The translations under genes and the position numbers were made by a program. DNA of 64,000 nucleotides from Norana najaformis (Eukaryota; Annelida; Clitellata; Crassiclitellata; Hormogastridae): the NCBI GenBank assembly GCA_964023275.1, contig OZ029929.1:8879937-8943936 (forward strand). Reading direction: 5' to 3'. Position 1 is the stretch's first letter, and every line of letters starts with the position of its first letter. This document shows positions 14,001-23,197 of this stretch, in pieces. The notes under the pieces were generated by a model, which made no database searches, was not told the DNA's origin, and was given only the letters and a program-made list of their open reading frames with translations.

Positions 14001-17000
14001 ACACTACCTGATGCAAGGCACAGCAGTCGGCAGTGAATACCAAGGCTTCAGACCGGCCAATGAGAACCCTGAGAGCCCAACACTACCTGATGCAAGGCAC
14101 AGCAGTCGGCAGTGAATACCAAGGCTTCAGACCAGCCAATGAGAACCCTGAGAGCCCAACACTACCTGATGCAAGGCACAGCAATCGGCAGTGAATACCA
14201 AGGCTTCAGACCAGCCAATGAGAAGCCTGAGAGCCCAACACTTCCTGATGCAAGGCACAGCAGTCGGCAGTGAATACCAAGGCTTCAGACCGGCCAATGA
14301 GAACCCTGAGAGCCCAACACTACCTGATGCAAGGCACAGCAGTCGGCAGTGAATACCAAGGCTTCAGACCAGCCAATGAGAACCCTGAGAGCCCAACACT
14401 TCCTGATGCAAGGCACAGCAATCGGCAGTGAATACCAAGGCTTCAGACCAGCCAATGAGAAGCCTGAGAGCCCAACACTTCCTGATGCAAGGCACAGCAG
14501 TCGGCAGTGAATACCAAGGCTTCAGACCGGCCAATGAGAACCCTGAGAGCCCAACACTTCCTGATGCAAGGCACAGCAGTCGGCAGTGAATACCAAGGCT
14601 TCAGACCAGCCAATGAGAACCCTGAGAGCCCAACACTTCCTGATGCAAGGCACAGCAATTGGCAGTGAATACCAAGGCTTCAGACCAACACTACCTGATG
14701 CAAGGCACAGCAGTCAAAGTGTCAACTAATCGAGTGCAATATCTGTTGGTATCAGAGGCAGGCAACAAGCAGATAGGTTGGCTGATGTAAACGTAATACC
14801 TGGTGAGCTGTAAGAGAGATTTTAAACTGTATTCTTTGCTTGATGGGCAGCCAGTGTAATGAATGCAACACGGGTGTAATACATTGACATTAATGGGTCT
14901 CAGTTGGCCAGGAAATTCTGAACCATTTATAGTTTCTCTAAATTTCACTTAGTGACACCAATGACACTGAGTTACAGTAGTTAAGTTGGCTAACAACCAG
15001 GACATTTGCTACAGAAACCAAGACACAGCATTGCGTAGAAGAAAAACTCCATATAGGTGCTCCTAACCCAACAGCACAAAACCACGGTTGAACAGAACAG
15101 TTTTCAATCACTGGAAGAACACAGGCAAACAGGTCAAGGGGATTATGTCACTGACTACTATGCAATCTGTTCAGAATGAAGGCCCAACCAACGCAAAACC
15201 CCCTTTGCTGCATTGTGGCAGTTCAGCATAGGAATAGCCAGGTCTCTTCACATTGATACTTGATAGCTATGACATTTTTGTGTATTGTGCTAACTTCAAA
15301 TACTTCCCAGCTCATACGGGTACTAAATTATACTTCATCTTTTGCCCAGTTTTTACACAGAATCTGCTCAGGGCAGTTGGATCTGTGCTCCATAAAACAA
15401 TCACACTCCTGGTTATCATACTGTATCAAGTTACTAATCTGTTGCATTGGTATTGAATGTTTGAGATATCATACAAGTCAGTTAAGAGTATAGTGACGTT
15501 TAAAACTTTTTAATACATCTGCCTTTGATCTGAAAAAAGTAGCTGCTTGATATGTAGCTAGAGTTTGCTAAGCAAACAACTAATGGCTTGTTCTAACAGT
15601 GCAAAACAAGCCTGAGTTGTCTCTCAGCAAAACATCCACCTTAAAAACTAGGATTCCCCCCAAGGGTTTAACCCTGTGGAATCATCAGGAAATATAAATG
15701 AACATTTATACAGCGCCTGCATTAGAGCCATTGTTGCACACAAAATGTCAGGCTGTTTAACATTTAGAATCCTACATTTTGCCAGCCATATTCAACAAGT
15801 CTGCATGTCTTCATTGCCATGGGTTTCTTCAATTTTCTAGAGTTTCATAAGTAAATAAAAGAAAGGACAATAACATCATATGGTACATTCTGAATTGCCT
15901 CATAGAGAATCTCACAGTTATATTATGAAGAAACTGCATTTTGTTTATGGCTGAACACTGTATAGAGAAGAATTTGAGGATTTAACTTTAATGCAACACT
16001 TGTAATAGATGATATCTGGCATAGCTTCCATTTAGATGGGTTTAGATAAATTCATGACACATACTAGGCTAAGACAACAGATCTGAGTTCATCTCCATGT
16101 GAAACAAGACTGTAGTATTTGATGGCCCTAAGCACTCCTACTTTCCTTCCATGTCACATCTGAATACAAAATGTTAATGCTTTAACTTTCAGGTAATATG
16201 GATATTTTCATAAGCTTTTACATATCAAGAAATGATGTTAACATTTCTTTTCACATGTGAGATGATTACATAATTTTTGCGGAGCATTAAGTTTCATTAA
16301 TTAGCGCTTTATAAATCTTCTTATAATAATAATAATAATTTAAGTTCAGAATTCCATCTTTCCACAGCATCTTACCCTATTAGAAGCATAAGTAGTTTTT
16401 TTTAAATCAGGAAATGCACATATTTTAGCTTTTCGTAATGAAACAGTTTAGTTTTCACGCAATGCACTTTGTAGCTACCAGCATTTTACCAAGATAGGAA
16501 TTAAATACTTTGGCTGTGTCACAAGAACTGCTAGTCTTTCAGTTTCTTTAGTTGTTTGAAAGCATTTCAAGATCTTATATCTGCTTAGGGCATGTGAACC
16601 AAGTATTCAAATATGTTGAAACATCCAGTTATTGGTTTGCTGCGATATATATCAAGTAAGTGTTGGAACATGTTAAATCTAGTAACTAACGAGCTGACAA
16701 TGCCCATCACAATAGTGGTGAAACATGTTAAACCAAGAAACACGCAGAATTCTAGATTACTGCTCAGGTATTTCAATATTATATAAACATATGGCAAGTT
16801 ACCTACTTACTTACGAAACTGGGTACCTAGAAGGGTTGCCTATCAGGCAAGTATTCAAACAAGTCTAAACATATGCCAGGTACTTACTTCACATATGAAC
16901 TGCGCACTGCCAGGTTTCCCAATGTCATCTGGGTTAAGGTCCTTCTCACTCACTGACATCCAATCATTCTTCTTAAAAGCAGTGACAGTCTGGAAAAATA

Positions 17001-20000
17001 AGAATAAAACCAAAATCGTTAAGAAACACAGTTAGGTTAACTATTTAAAACTGAACTTCAGGTTAACTGTTTAAAACTGAACTCATAATTACATCTAATG
17101 TTATCACAGGCCTTTTACTTGTGTGCCTTTAGAGGCTTAGCTGCCAGTCTCTCTCTCAAGCAAACTCATAGTTGCTACCATGATGCCATCTTCTTCAGAT
17201 AGCAAATGCCAATCATGCTTTCTGCTGTAAAATAACCAGTTTTTGTTCTCCAAGGCTGGGTTTTGGTGCATCTCTTAAACAGAAATTTTGAAGGGGTAAA
17301 TTAAACATTCCACTAAATTACTGCAATCTGTAAACACACCCAAATGTCAGATGTTTCCACGTCATTTTGAACCAAAAATCTTTCAATTCCCTCATGAACA
17401 CATCATACAACACATGCTGAACAATCTGCCTCAAATAAATTGTTACCCGGTTTCAAGGTTATCTATGTGTCCTTGACAGGCTACAGGACATGTGGAATAA
17501 AATCCACGTGCGGGCCGATTCCAACCTCAACTGCTGTGAACAGATAAACAACTGTATTGTTTCCAGGGTTGAATACTGTAATGACCTGCAGGCGCTCCTG
17601 CCTTCCTGTCCTGGTGCAAACTCTTCTGCCTGTCTCACCCAAGGTAAGACAACATCTGACCACGTCACCACTGTCTTGCATTAACAATTTCCACTGGTTG
17701 TACAACCCACAGCGGATCGCACATAAGCCATGTCTGATCTGATGACGAACGAGGCTATGAATGGTCCTGCACCAGAGTATTTAGCTGACACTATATTCAA
17801 GAAGCAAGTCAGCAGTACAAGTATCAACTTTGATCATTATCAGTGCATCAACTCCTGGCACCAAGAACTTCTACAAATTCACAGAATACTCCTTTGCAGT
17901 TGTTTGACCTGCTGTATGGGAAAATGTCCTAAGAACGCCAAGCTTTAATCATCAACACACCTTCAAATCATGGCTTAAGACATTCCTTTTCATCACCTCC
18001 TTTGATTGCTAAATATCTTAATGTATAGCACCTTTTTCTTTGCACTTGGCTGTGATACAGCACTATTATATTGACTTATTATTATAATTATTAGTTTTAA
18101 TAAGCCAGAAAAATGGCATCAGGAATGCTAAGAATGCTAACACACTTGGGCCAAATGCTTACCGAAGAATCTTGGCTGTCTTCGTCACCTTCATCTTCAT
18201 CAGCAGCTGATGGCTAACATGTAAAAACGCATCAAAAATGACTTTGAAGAACAAAACAACAACATTATTATTATTTTTATCACTGTAAAAATACCATGAT
18301 ATGGTGACCAAATATCAACAAGCTGGCCTTCATAATCTGTGTCTGGACTTTGAATACCTTAAACTCAATTCTCTGTTGAGACATTGTCATATCATACATA
18401 CAGTTCACACTGATAAAGAATTTATAAAACATGATTTACAAGAAATAACATACACCTGTGCTCAGAACTAATGCATCCTGCTTATAAGCAAAACAGTAAT
18501 TTCACTGAATTCCCACAATTTTTAAATTCAAAGTACTGGTGAAGATGGACTGAATAGTGATTTTCACTAATTGTCAAAATAGAAATAGTCAGCCCAAACC
18601 GAGATTGAATAAGGATTTGAATTCATGCAAAGTTTCAATTAAAATCTACAATATTTTGCCTTTTTAAGTGGATACACATTAACATATTTTTCTACTCCAT
18701 ATTCCTTATAACTGTAACTGGACAGCTGTGAAAAGTTTGCATAAGTTATGGATGTTACAGAATATCAAGTAATTTTAAATAAAGGGACTGCATGAATACC
18801 TTTGCTGTCTTCTGTTCTTCGAGACGCTGCACGTGGAGCATACCCGTCAGGTGAGAGTTGAACATCTGGTAAGAAAACAGTCGCTCAATTTCTTTCAGTT
18901 AGATTTCAAATTAACACAGATGTTAGAATACAATCGGACATCATCATCTTAGGATTCAGCTGAAAATTGGCACAAATGAACAGAAGAAAAACTCTAAAAA
19001 CCACAATTTTAGCTTTTTGGTCAACCCTTGTCCAAGGTATGGGTCACTGAACTTTGACCAAACACACCAATTCATGAGGTCAAACTGCAGAATTTTTAGT
19101 TCACACAAATTTTTTGCTAGCACCTAGAGAGATAATATTTATACGAATCTGAGGGCATTTGGAAATTTTCAGAGCACAGTAACTAGAATTCTTAATATTT
19201 ATTTTTTAAAATGCTAAGCAATCTCAGCCTTTTAACCGTGACTCAGGTCAGTTTGTAAAAACCAAATTTCATATTATTTCCATGTTATCAGCATGATGGT
19301 CCAAACAATTGCTGGAAATTTTAGCATCTAGTAATTTATTGAAAACAGCCTGTGATTCACAGATTGTTCCAGAATCATGTCATATTCAGCATTGTTAGCA
19401 ATGTTGTTAGTTAAAGTTTCAGGAATGATGTCTGAACATTATTTTAAAATAATCCTTCAGAGCTATAGAATATATCTATCCATTTACTTATTGCTTTGAA
19501 TTTAGCCTTGTTTTAATTCTTGGTTCAATACTTCTTTTGTATTGACATTTTATAACTGGACGTTGCTAAGGGACCTCAAGAAGGTCGCCTAAACTGGAAT
19601 ACTAGAGGGCCTCAAGGAGGTCGCCTAAACTGGAATACTAGGGGACCTCAAGGCGTTCGCCTAAACTGATATACTAGGGCATCAGTGTGAATGTGAATAT
19701 GAACTTAATTCTTTATAAATGCCATATGGGTCAGAATCTAACCCTAAACCTAACCCTAAAACTAACCCATTTTGCGGTCGATTTTTCGCGTCCTGTGCAA
19801 CCACATTCAGAAACATTTACAGTTGGTCAAAGTCAGGAAAATGACAGTTTGGATCTATTATTTTGTCACCGAACATAATGATGCTATCCGTATGTTTGCT
19901 TTGTAGTTTGTAACTCTCTAATTTCAAACCAAAAGTTCATCCAAACAGAAAACTCAGATTCTACGTCCGCAGCCATTTTGACTGTTTATAATAATCACAC

Positions 20001-21133
20001 GAGTCTGCGAGATCTCGCGCACTAGAGCTCCCTAGTCCGCACAATTACGGGGCCTCCTTGAGGTCCCCTAGACACTTTGTTTATAATTAAAACTCACAAT
20101 GTACTGAAAACATTGTTTAACTTCACTAAGCTAAATTCAAAGACATCATCTCATAACTTACCTCTGCACTAGAAAATAGGAAATTGCAGACATAGCAGAA
20201 GTGTTCCCCCTTTTTTGTCGCTTCGCAGCTACTTGGTTGGAGTGCAGGAGTTGCTCCTGGAGGTACAGAGAACGCAGAAGATGGTTTCTCACTGGATCCT
20301 GTCAGTTGCTTTTTCTCCTTCTTCCTTGCCTCAACCTTCTGGTTATGAGAAGTTGATCGTATGTGAACATGGTATGCCTGAAAACACCAAACACAACTAG
20401 TTATTTTTTCAGTTTCAGTATGTTTGCATAAGTACATGTATGCACTGTATTTGTACAATGTATATGTGGGACGTGGTGGTAATGTAATGTAACGTAACAA
20501 ACACTTATATAGCGCTCTTCAAGTACCTCTCAAAAGCGTGGTGGTGTAATGGTATGTTTGATGCCTCGTAACTGGAGGGTCACGGGTTCGAATCTACCTC
20601 ACGCCACTGGGTAGCGACCTTGAACAAGTTGCTCACCCACAATTGTCTGTGAGGAAGGCAACGGGAAACCACCTCACTCATCTCATCCCCAGGCGGCACA
20701 AGCCAATGGACCTGCCTTTGGGCAGAAAACTCATCATAATCATCATCACAATGTATATATCTGGATATCTGTACAATTCAGTGCAATGCAATTCAAAGTT
20801 TGGTTTGTGGGTTTATGGGCAGTGTATGAAGTCCTTAAATTATTGCTAAAAATTTACAAGAAAACAACTCAAAACTGATGCAGCTGTGCACACAATGTAA
20901 CCAAAAAGAATGTGTCCACAACATATGTTCCACCAAAATGCAAGTCCCACATGACACAAATTCCGACACTTTACTGCTAATGCAGCACTACTATCATCTG
21001 TACTCTCTGAATGAGACTGCAAAAATTAATTCATTTTAATTAATCTAAAAACTTCTAGAGCATCAGTCGGTGGACTCGTTCATTGGATGCTCGTATTCTT
21101 ATTGTGCCCTGAACCAAAACTGTACTGGGTTTC

Positions 21134-21172
<39 letters not shown>

Positions 21173-23110
21173 GCCTACCTAAGGCAACACTGCCTGTTTC
21201 TCTCTCCACTCGGCTCACACTTAGTTATAGGAACAAAGTCACAAAGTTAATTTGTTAAAACTGCCAAAACTTACAATTTACCTGAGACTTTTCAAACTTA
21301 ATATCACAAATCTTGCAGCAATTAGGATCAGCATCATCATCATCCTCCTCCTCCTCGTCTTCCTCCTCTGTATTTACAGCAATTGCCTCTGTCTTGCTAT
21401 CTGTTTTGTCACCTTAACAGAAACACAGAATTCAACATAAAAATTAAATTTATACATTGCCTGTTCATAGCAGTTAAATAAGGTTTAAAAAACTTCAAAA
21501 AACTTAGCCATGCACCAGCACAAAGAAACAAGCCATTCTGAAGAACTATGGGATAACCATAGGAACACCATTGCAATACTTTCGTCTTATTTTGCCTGCA
21601 CAGAAAAATCAGCAGAATCCTATTTTTACACTACCGGTTCTGCCATATTAATGCCAACATTATGAGGCTGCATTATAAGAAGGTTGTGTCCTATAGCTGA
21701 ATATTAAATATTAAATTTTAGATCAATACCTCATTTTATGTTTTATCAGAATTTTGTGTAATAATGCAAGTTATACAGAGGTTCTGGTCATTAAATTAAT
21801 GTAATCACATAATTGTTGTCCCAAATAATTACAGAGAAAGTTTTTATTAGCTAGTTATGTATTTTATGCAAAAACAAATTATAAAATTATAAAACCTTCA
21901 AAGAAATTAGTTTCTTACCATCCTGAGTTGCAAAATAATCCGTTGTTTTTGAGATGCCCAGATCATCACTGGAATTTTCAGCAAGTTTTGTAAGCCGTGA
22001 CTCAAATGCAGAAGGCTCACGGGAAGTGGGTTGACGAATGTTCACTCCCATCAGTGAATATGGGAGAGACCCTGATGATGTAACTGCTGTTGGTGCCTGT
22101 GCTCCTCTTGGTCCTGGACCTGCAATCCTCAGGGTAGTACCCGAGCCTCTTGCAGCTGGCATCCCTCTTGCTCGCAGAGCTGTTCCTCTTGGAGCCAAAG
22201 CTGATCCTCTTGGAGCCAGGGCTGATCCTCTTGAAGCCAGAGCTGATCCTCTTGGAGCCAGAGCTGTTCCTCTTGGAGCCACAGCTGATCCTCTTGGAGA
22301 CAGAGCTGTTCCTCTTGGAGTCACAGCTGTTCCTCTTGCTTGCAGAGTTGTTCCTCTTGAAGCCAGAGCTGTTCTTGGCACTAGAGCTATTCCTCTTGGA
22401 GCCAGAGCTGCTCTTGCTCCTGGGCCAGCTGCTCTGGTTCCTGGAGCAGTTGGTCTGGCTGTCTGAGTAGCCCCTCTTACTCTGGCTCCAAATGCTGACA
22501 ATGGATGTCGATTCAAGGCTGGTCTCATTCTAGGAGGTGTAGCCCCAGAGGCTGGCCAACCCATGGTCCCAGGAAGGCCTCTGGGGTTGGCCATGCCCGG
22601 ATGGGACCCAGAAGCAGCGCCAGGAATTCTTGGCCGGCTTGTGACAGGCGTAGGGCCACGAGCAACAGACGTGTAAGCACTCAGTTTCGCTTGGCCATAG
22701 TTCTCTGATTCAGCTTCATAGTAATCTTGATACTGTGACACTGTGCTTGGATGATTTGCTGTTGATACTTTATTAACCATGTGCAGATGCTGCTGGAGTG
22801 CTATCTTGGCATAGGACTCAACTGCACCCTGTTGAGGTCGCAGTGGTCTAGGAGCTGCTGGCCTTAACGGAGCTCTAACTGCTTGTCCAGTCTGAGAAGC
22901 CCAGGAAAACTGGGGTTCTGCAGTCTGCTGAGCAAAGCCATCATCACTTGTCTGATAACTTCCTGGTGTCTGATAGTACTGCTGATATGTGGGATCTGTT
23001 GACTCCTGTGGATACCACGAAGACGAATATTCTTCAGAAGACGCGGGATAATACTCAGTCCACTCTTGGCTTGCATTGGCATCGTAACCACCATCCCCAC
23101 CAGAGGCCAT
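1955..23110 (-). CDS. U1/matrin-type multi-zinc-finger, RG-rich protein (gene span, 12 coding exons, 3' end unresolved)
   Basis: Twelve minus-strand exons join in one frame with GT-AG introns: 21919-23110 (CDS part), 21282-21412, 20162-20377, 18800-18865, 18163-18213, 16888-16989, 9748-9816, 7940-7964, 4965-5087, 4125-4264, 2544-2694 and 1955-2026. The joined frame is 779 codons and continues past 1955. Residues about 1-110 are Tyr/Ser/Gln-rich, 237-317 hold RG-type repeats, and 410-425 are acidic. Four fingers follow near 430-452, 502-524, 585-607 and 679-700, the first three with exact C-x2-C-x12-H-x5-H spacing typical of U1/matrin/JAZ fingers. Such fingers bind double-stranded or structured RNA, so a nuclear RNA-binding role is inferred. 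I do not recognise the orthologue. The start is the ATG at 23110, with A at -3 and G at +4, but the frame stays open upstream to an acceptor at 23198, so more N-terminal sequence is possible. Confidence 0.88.
2544..2694 (-). CDS. Zinc-finger gene exon K: basic helical region after finger 4
   Basis: In phase 0 after exon J it reads KYHAIREYNILWDIRRKSEK and continues with an Ala/Lys/Glu-rich, probably helical stretch. It ends with one base of a codon before a GTTGAT donor. Phase and composition both fit with exons J and L. Confidence 0.8.
2821..3283. repeat. 43-bp perfect direct repeats flanking a LINE fragment
   Basis: 2821-2863 and 3241-3283 are identical, from ATCAAATTTCACACTGC through CTAAATAA, and differ at once on either side. 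They could be an unusually long target-site duplication, or the edges of a tandem duplication. Confidence 0.9.
2864..3240 (+). mobile_element. RTE/L2-like LINE fragment, C-terminal of ORF2
   Basis: The frame includes MMYGCETWVLTKDSRRRVLA, LGLFGHICRMKDDR and RGRPHREWVD, the familiar tail of RTE/L2-like polymerases. It lacks the catalytic core and any 3' UTR. It is flanked on both sides by the same 43-bp sequence (2821-2863 and 3241-3283). Confidence 0.85.
3961..4040. repeat. 23-bp short tandem repeat, about 4 copies
   Basis: GTACTGTCACCACCA recurs at 3963, 3986, 4009 and (partly) 4033, within the intron between exons J and K. Confidence 0.8.
4125..4264 (-). CDS. Zinc-finger gene exon J: finger 4
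   Basis: It completes a motif that runs EPLIGLDYMTEF, then YICDLCQCKMD, then VVPHVTGIKHRQKYF. This is a matrin-type finger with 11 rather than 12 residues before the first histidine. The acceptor is TTTCAG and the donor GTAAGT, phase 0. Confidence 0.88.
4415..4700 (-). mobile_element. CR1-like LINE 3' end
   Basis: Read on the minus strand it ends in GCGCTATATAAAATTACAA. It aligns by eye with 31395-31640 (shared CTTCAAGTGCTTGCAGAA, CACTTCAAGA-type tail and GGGGAATAAT). The body is decayed 3' ORF and UTR. Confidence 0.65.
4965..5087 (-). CDS. Zinc-finger gene exon I: basic linker with NLS-like run
   Basis: The exon encodes a charged stretch containing KTKKKRKVVRVQEML, a likely nuclear localisation signal. 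It ends in SEPLIG, split by a phase 1 intron with a GTTTGT donor. Confidence 0.85.
5363..5525. repeat. 81-bp tandem duplication
   Basis: ACCTTTCAGCTG starts at 5363 and again at 5444. Each copy continues through CCAAATCCAAACCAATTACA. Confidence 0.85.
6292..6600 (+). mobile_element. Old tRNA-derived SINE-like element
   Basis: An A-box-like GGTGGTAGATTGCTAATGC and a B-box-like GGGTGTGAATCC are spaced as in a tRNA. The following AGGGAAGGTTGTCTGG and CTAGGACCAGAATTTCT are echoed at 8550-8660. The call is tentative because the copies are diverged. Confidence 0.45.
7940..7964 (-). CDS. Zinc-finger gene exon H: 25-bp micro-exon
   Basis: A 25-bp exon encodes KLKKAKEI plus one base. It lies between a TTGCAG acceptor and a GTATGT donor and keeps the frame between exons G and I. 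It is short, so support rests on splice sites, phase and basic composition. Confidence 0.75.
8318..8500 (+). mobile_element. tRNA-derived SINE, family 1 (copy 1)
   Basis: The element starts with an A-box region (GCATATTGGATACAGCGCTC) and has the B box GGGTTCGAGCC. A unique body follows and it ends in CTAATAAATGCAGAAATAA. It shares this organisation and sequence with 49155-49293 and 49687-49872. It lies in the intron between exons G and H. Confidence 0.85.
8525..8720 (+). mobile_element. SINE-like body fragment related to 6292-6600
   Basis: AAGGAAAGGTTGTCCGATT and CCTAGGACAATGATTCT match the body of the element at 6292-6600. No tRNA head is visible. Confidence 0.4.
9748..9816 (-). CDS. Zinc-finger gene exon G: rest of finger 3
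   Basis: Twenty-three codons read VCNISCTGKKSYEMHVVGSK and then HLK. After exon F this completes C-x2-C-x12-H-x5-H. It is separated from exon F by the 7.1-kb intron that carries the 79-bp minisatellite. Confidence 0.88.
9817..11216 (-). other. Zinc-finger gene intron F/G, 3' part
   Basis: AT-rich sequence with no exon or recognised element. It leads directly into the 79-bp array. Confidence 0.6.
11217..14712. repeat. 79-bp minisatellite, about 44 copies, with a 237-bp higher-order unit
   Basis: The unit runs from CAGTGAATACCAAGGCTTCA through CCTGATGCAAGGCACAGCAG. Spacing between successive copies is exactly 79 bp through nearly the whole array. Diagnostic sites are GACCGG or GACCAG, GAACCC or GAAGCC, ACTACC or ACTTCC, and CAGTCGG or CAATCGG. 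From about 13084 to 14660 they cycle with period three. Since 79 is not a multiple of three no frame persists, so ORFs here are artefacts. The whole array lies in one intron. Confidence 0.97.
14713..16887 (-). other. Zinc-finger gene intron F/G, 5' part
   Basis: No exon is seen. A segment near 15305-15345 (TACTTCCCAGCTCATAC then TACTAAATTATACTTC) is shared with 37355-37390 in an RSPH1 intron, so it is probably a dispersed repeat. Confidence 0.5.
16888..16989 (-). CDS. Zinc-finger gene exon F: linker and first cysteine of finger 3
   Basis: Thirty-four codons end in AQFICE, followed by a GTAAGT donor. The first cysteine of finger 3 is here and the second is in exon G, so the finger is split between its two cysteines. 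Confidence 0.87.
17450..18015 (+). mobile_element. CR1-like LINE 3' end, strongly decayed
   Basis: Fragments in shifting frames resemble the end of CR1/jockey ORF2: INNCIVSRVEYCNDLQALL, then FHWLYNPQRIAHKPCLI, then NGPAPEYLADTIF, then a TFKSWLKTFLF-type tail. It lies in the intron between exons E and F. Confidence 0.75.
18163..18213 (-). CDS. Zinc-finger gene exon E: short acidic exon
   Basis: Seventeen codons in phase 0 encode an Asp/Glu/Ser linker (PSAADEDEGDEDSQDSS). The exon has clean acceptor and donor (GTAAGC). Being in phase 0 at both ends, it could be skipped without a frame change. Confidence 0.82.
18800..18865 (-). CDS. Zinc-finger gene exon D: histidine half of finger 2
   Basis: Twenty-two codons in phase 0 read MFNSHLTGMLHVQRLEEQ and onward. 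Joined to exon C they give C-x2-C-x12-H-x5-H. The acceptor is TTACCAG and the donor GTATTC. Confidence 0.87.
19567..20071. mobile_element. MITE-like element with inverted ends
   Basis: The left end GGGACCTCAAGAAGGTCGCC and the right end GGGGCCTCCTTGAGGTCCCC are inverted copies. The left end is itself repeated about three times at a 36-37 bp period (19570, 19607, 19642). The interior has no ORF. It is a probable non-autonomous DNA transposon; target-site duplications are not clear. Confidence 0.65.
19738..19768. repeat. Interstitial telomere-like TAACCC repeats
   Basis: A short imperfect run of TAACCC/TAAACC units, about five, sits inside the MITE-like element. Confidence 0.7.
20162..20377 (-). 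CDS. Zinc-finger gene exon C: second half of finger 1, basic linker, cysteine half of finger 2
   Basis: The exon has 72 codons in phase 0. It opens with AYHVHIRSTSHNQKV, which gives the two histidines of finger 1. A Lys-rich then Ser/Pro-rich linker follows, and it ends with FCYVCNFLFSSAE, the cysteine pair of finger 2. Splicing in the middle of each finger is consistent at both ends. Confidence 0.9.
20535..20740 (+). mobile_element. tRNA-derived SINE, different family
   Basis: An A-box-like GTGGTGTAATGGTATG and the B box GGGTTCGAATC are followed by GGAAGGCAACGGGAAACCAC and a short (ATC)n tail. It lies in the intron between exons C and D. Just upstream, 20470-20540 carries a separate LINE-tail-like stretch (TATATAGCGCTCTTCAAG). 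Confidence 0.7.
21135..21170. repeat. (CT)n microsatellite
   Basis: A run of about 17 CT units in the intron between exons B and C. Confidence 0.95.
21282..21412 (-). CDS. Zinc-finger gene exon B: acidic tract and first half of finger 1
   Basis: The split Gly codon joins exon A to a Glu/Asp run of about 14 residues, then CCKICDIKFEKSQ, the cysteine half of finger 1. The acceptor is TTAAG and the donor CAG|GTAAAT. Confidence 0.88.
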
Positions 23111-23197
23111 GTTGACGCTGCTTACGTCTCCCAAGGAATTAATTTCTGTGGAACTCGGCTGGCTTTCTGGTTTATTTTTACTTGTGTAATACAACTC
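21919..23197 (-). CDS. Zinc-finger gene exon A: YSQ-rich N-terminus and RG repeats
   Basis: The exon is bounded by a good acceptor (pyrimidine tract then CAG, exon starts at 23197) and a GGTAAG donor (exon ends at 21919, phase 1). The likely start ATG is at 23110; upstream in the same exon the frame is open for 29 codons. The N-terminal part repeats Tyr, Ser and Gln, like prion-like RNA-binding proteins. The second half is a coding minisatellite of about 21 bp giving heptads such as RGTALAP and RGSALAP (DNA about 22160-22440). Antisense ORFs over this stretch are shadows of that repeat. Confidence 0.88.
22160..22440. repeat. Coding 21-bp minisatellite inside exon A
   Basis: About 12 degenerate 21-bp units run in frame on the minus strand and give R-G-(T/S)-A-L-A-(P/S) heptads. 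On the plus strand they read as CTTGGAGCCAGAGCTG-type units. Confidence 0.85.

Noticed and set aside
11217-14712. CRISPR-like regular array
   Set aside because: The 79-bp units are contiguous with no unique spacers, lie in an intron of a eukaryotic gene, and vary like a minisatellite.
15253-15493. Small plus-strand ORFs
   Set aside because: Intronic, overlapping frames with a segment shared with an RSPH1 intron; best read as a dispersed repeat.
22038-22470. Plus-strand ORFs of 106 and 142 codons opposite the zinc-finger exon
   Set aside because: They are antisense readings of the 21-bp coding repeat; the minus frame has the spliced gene.
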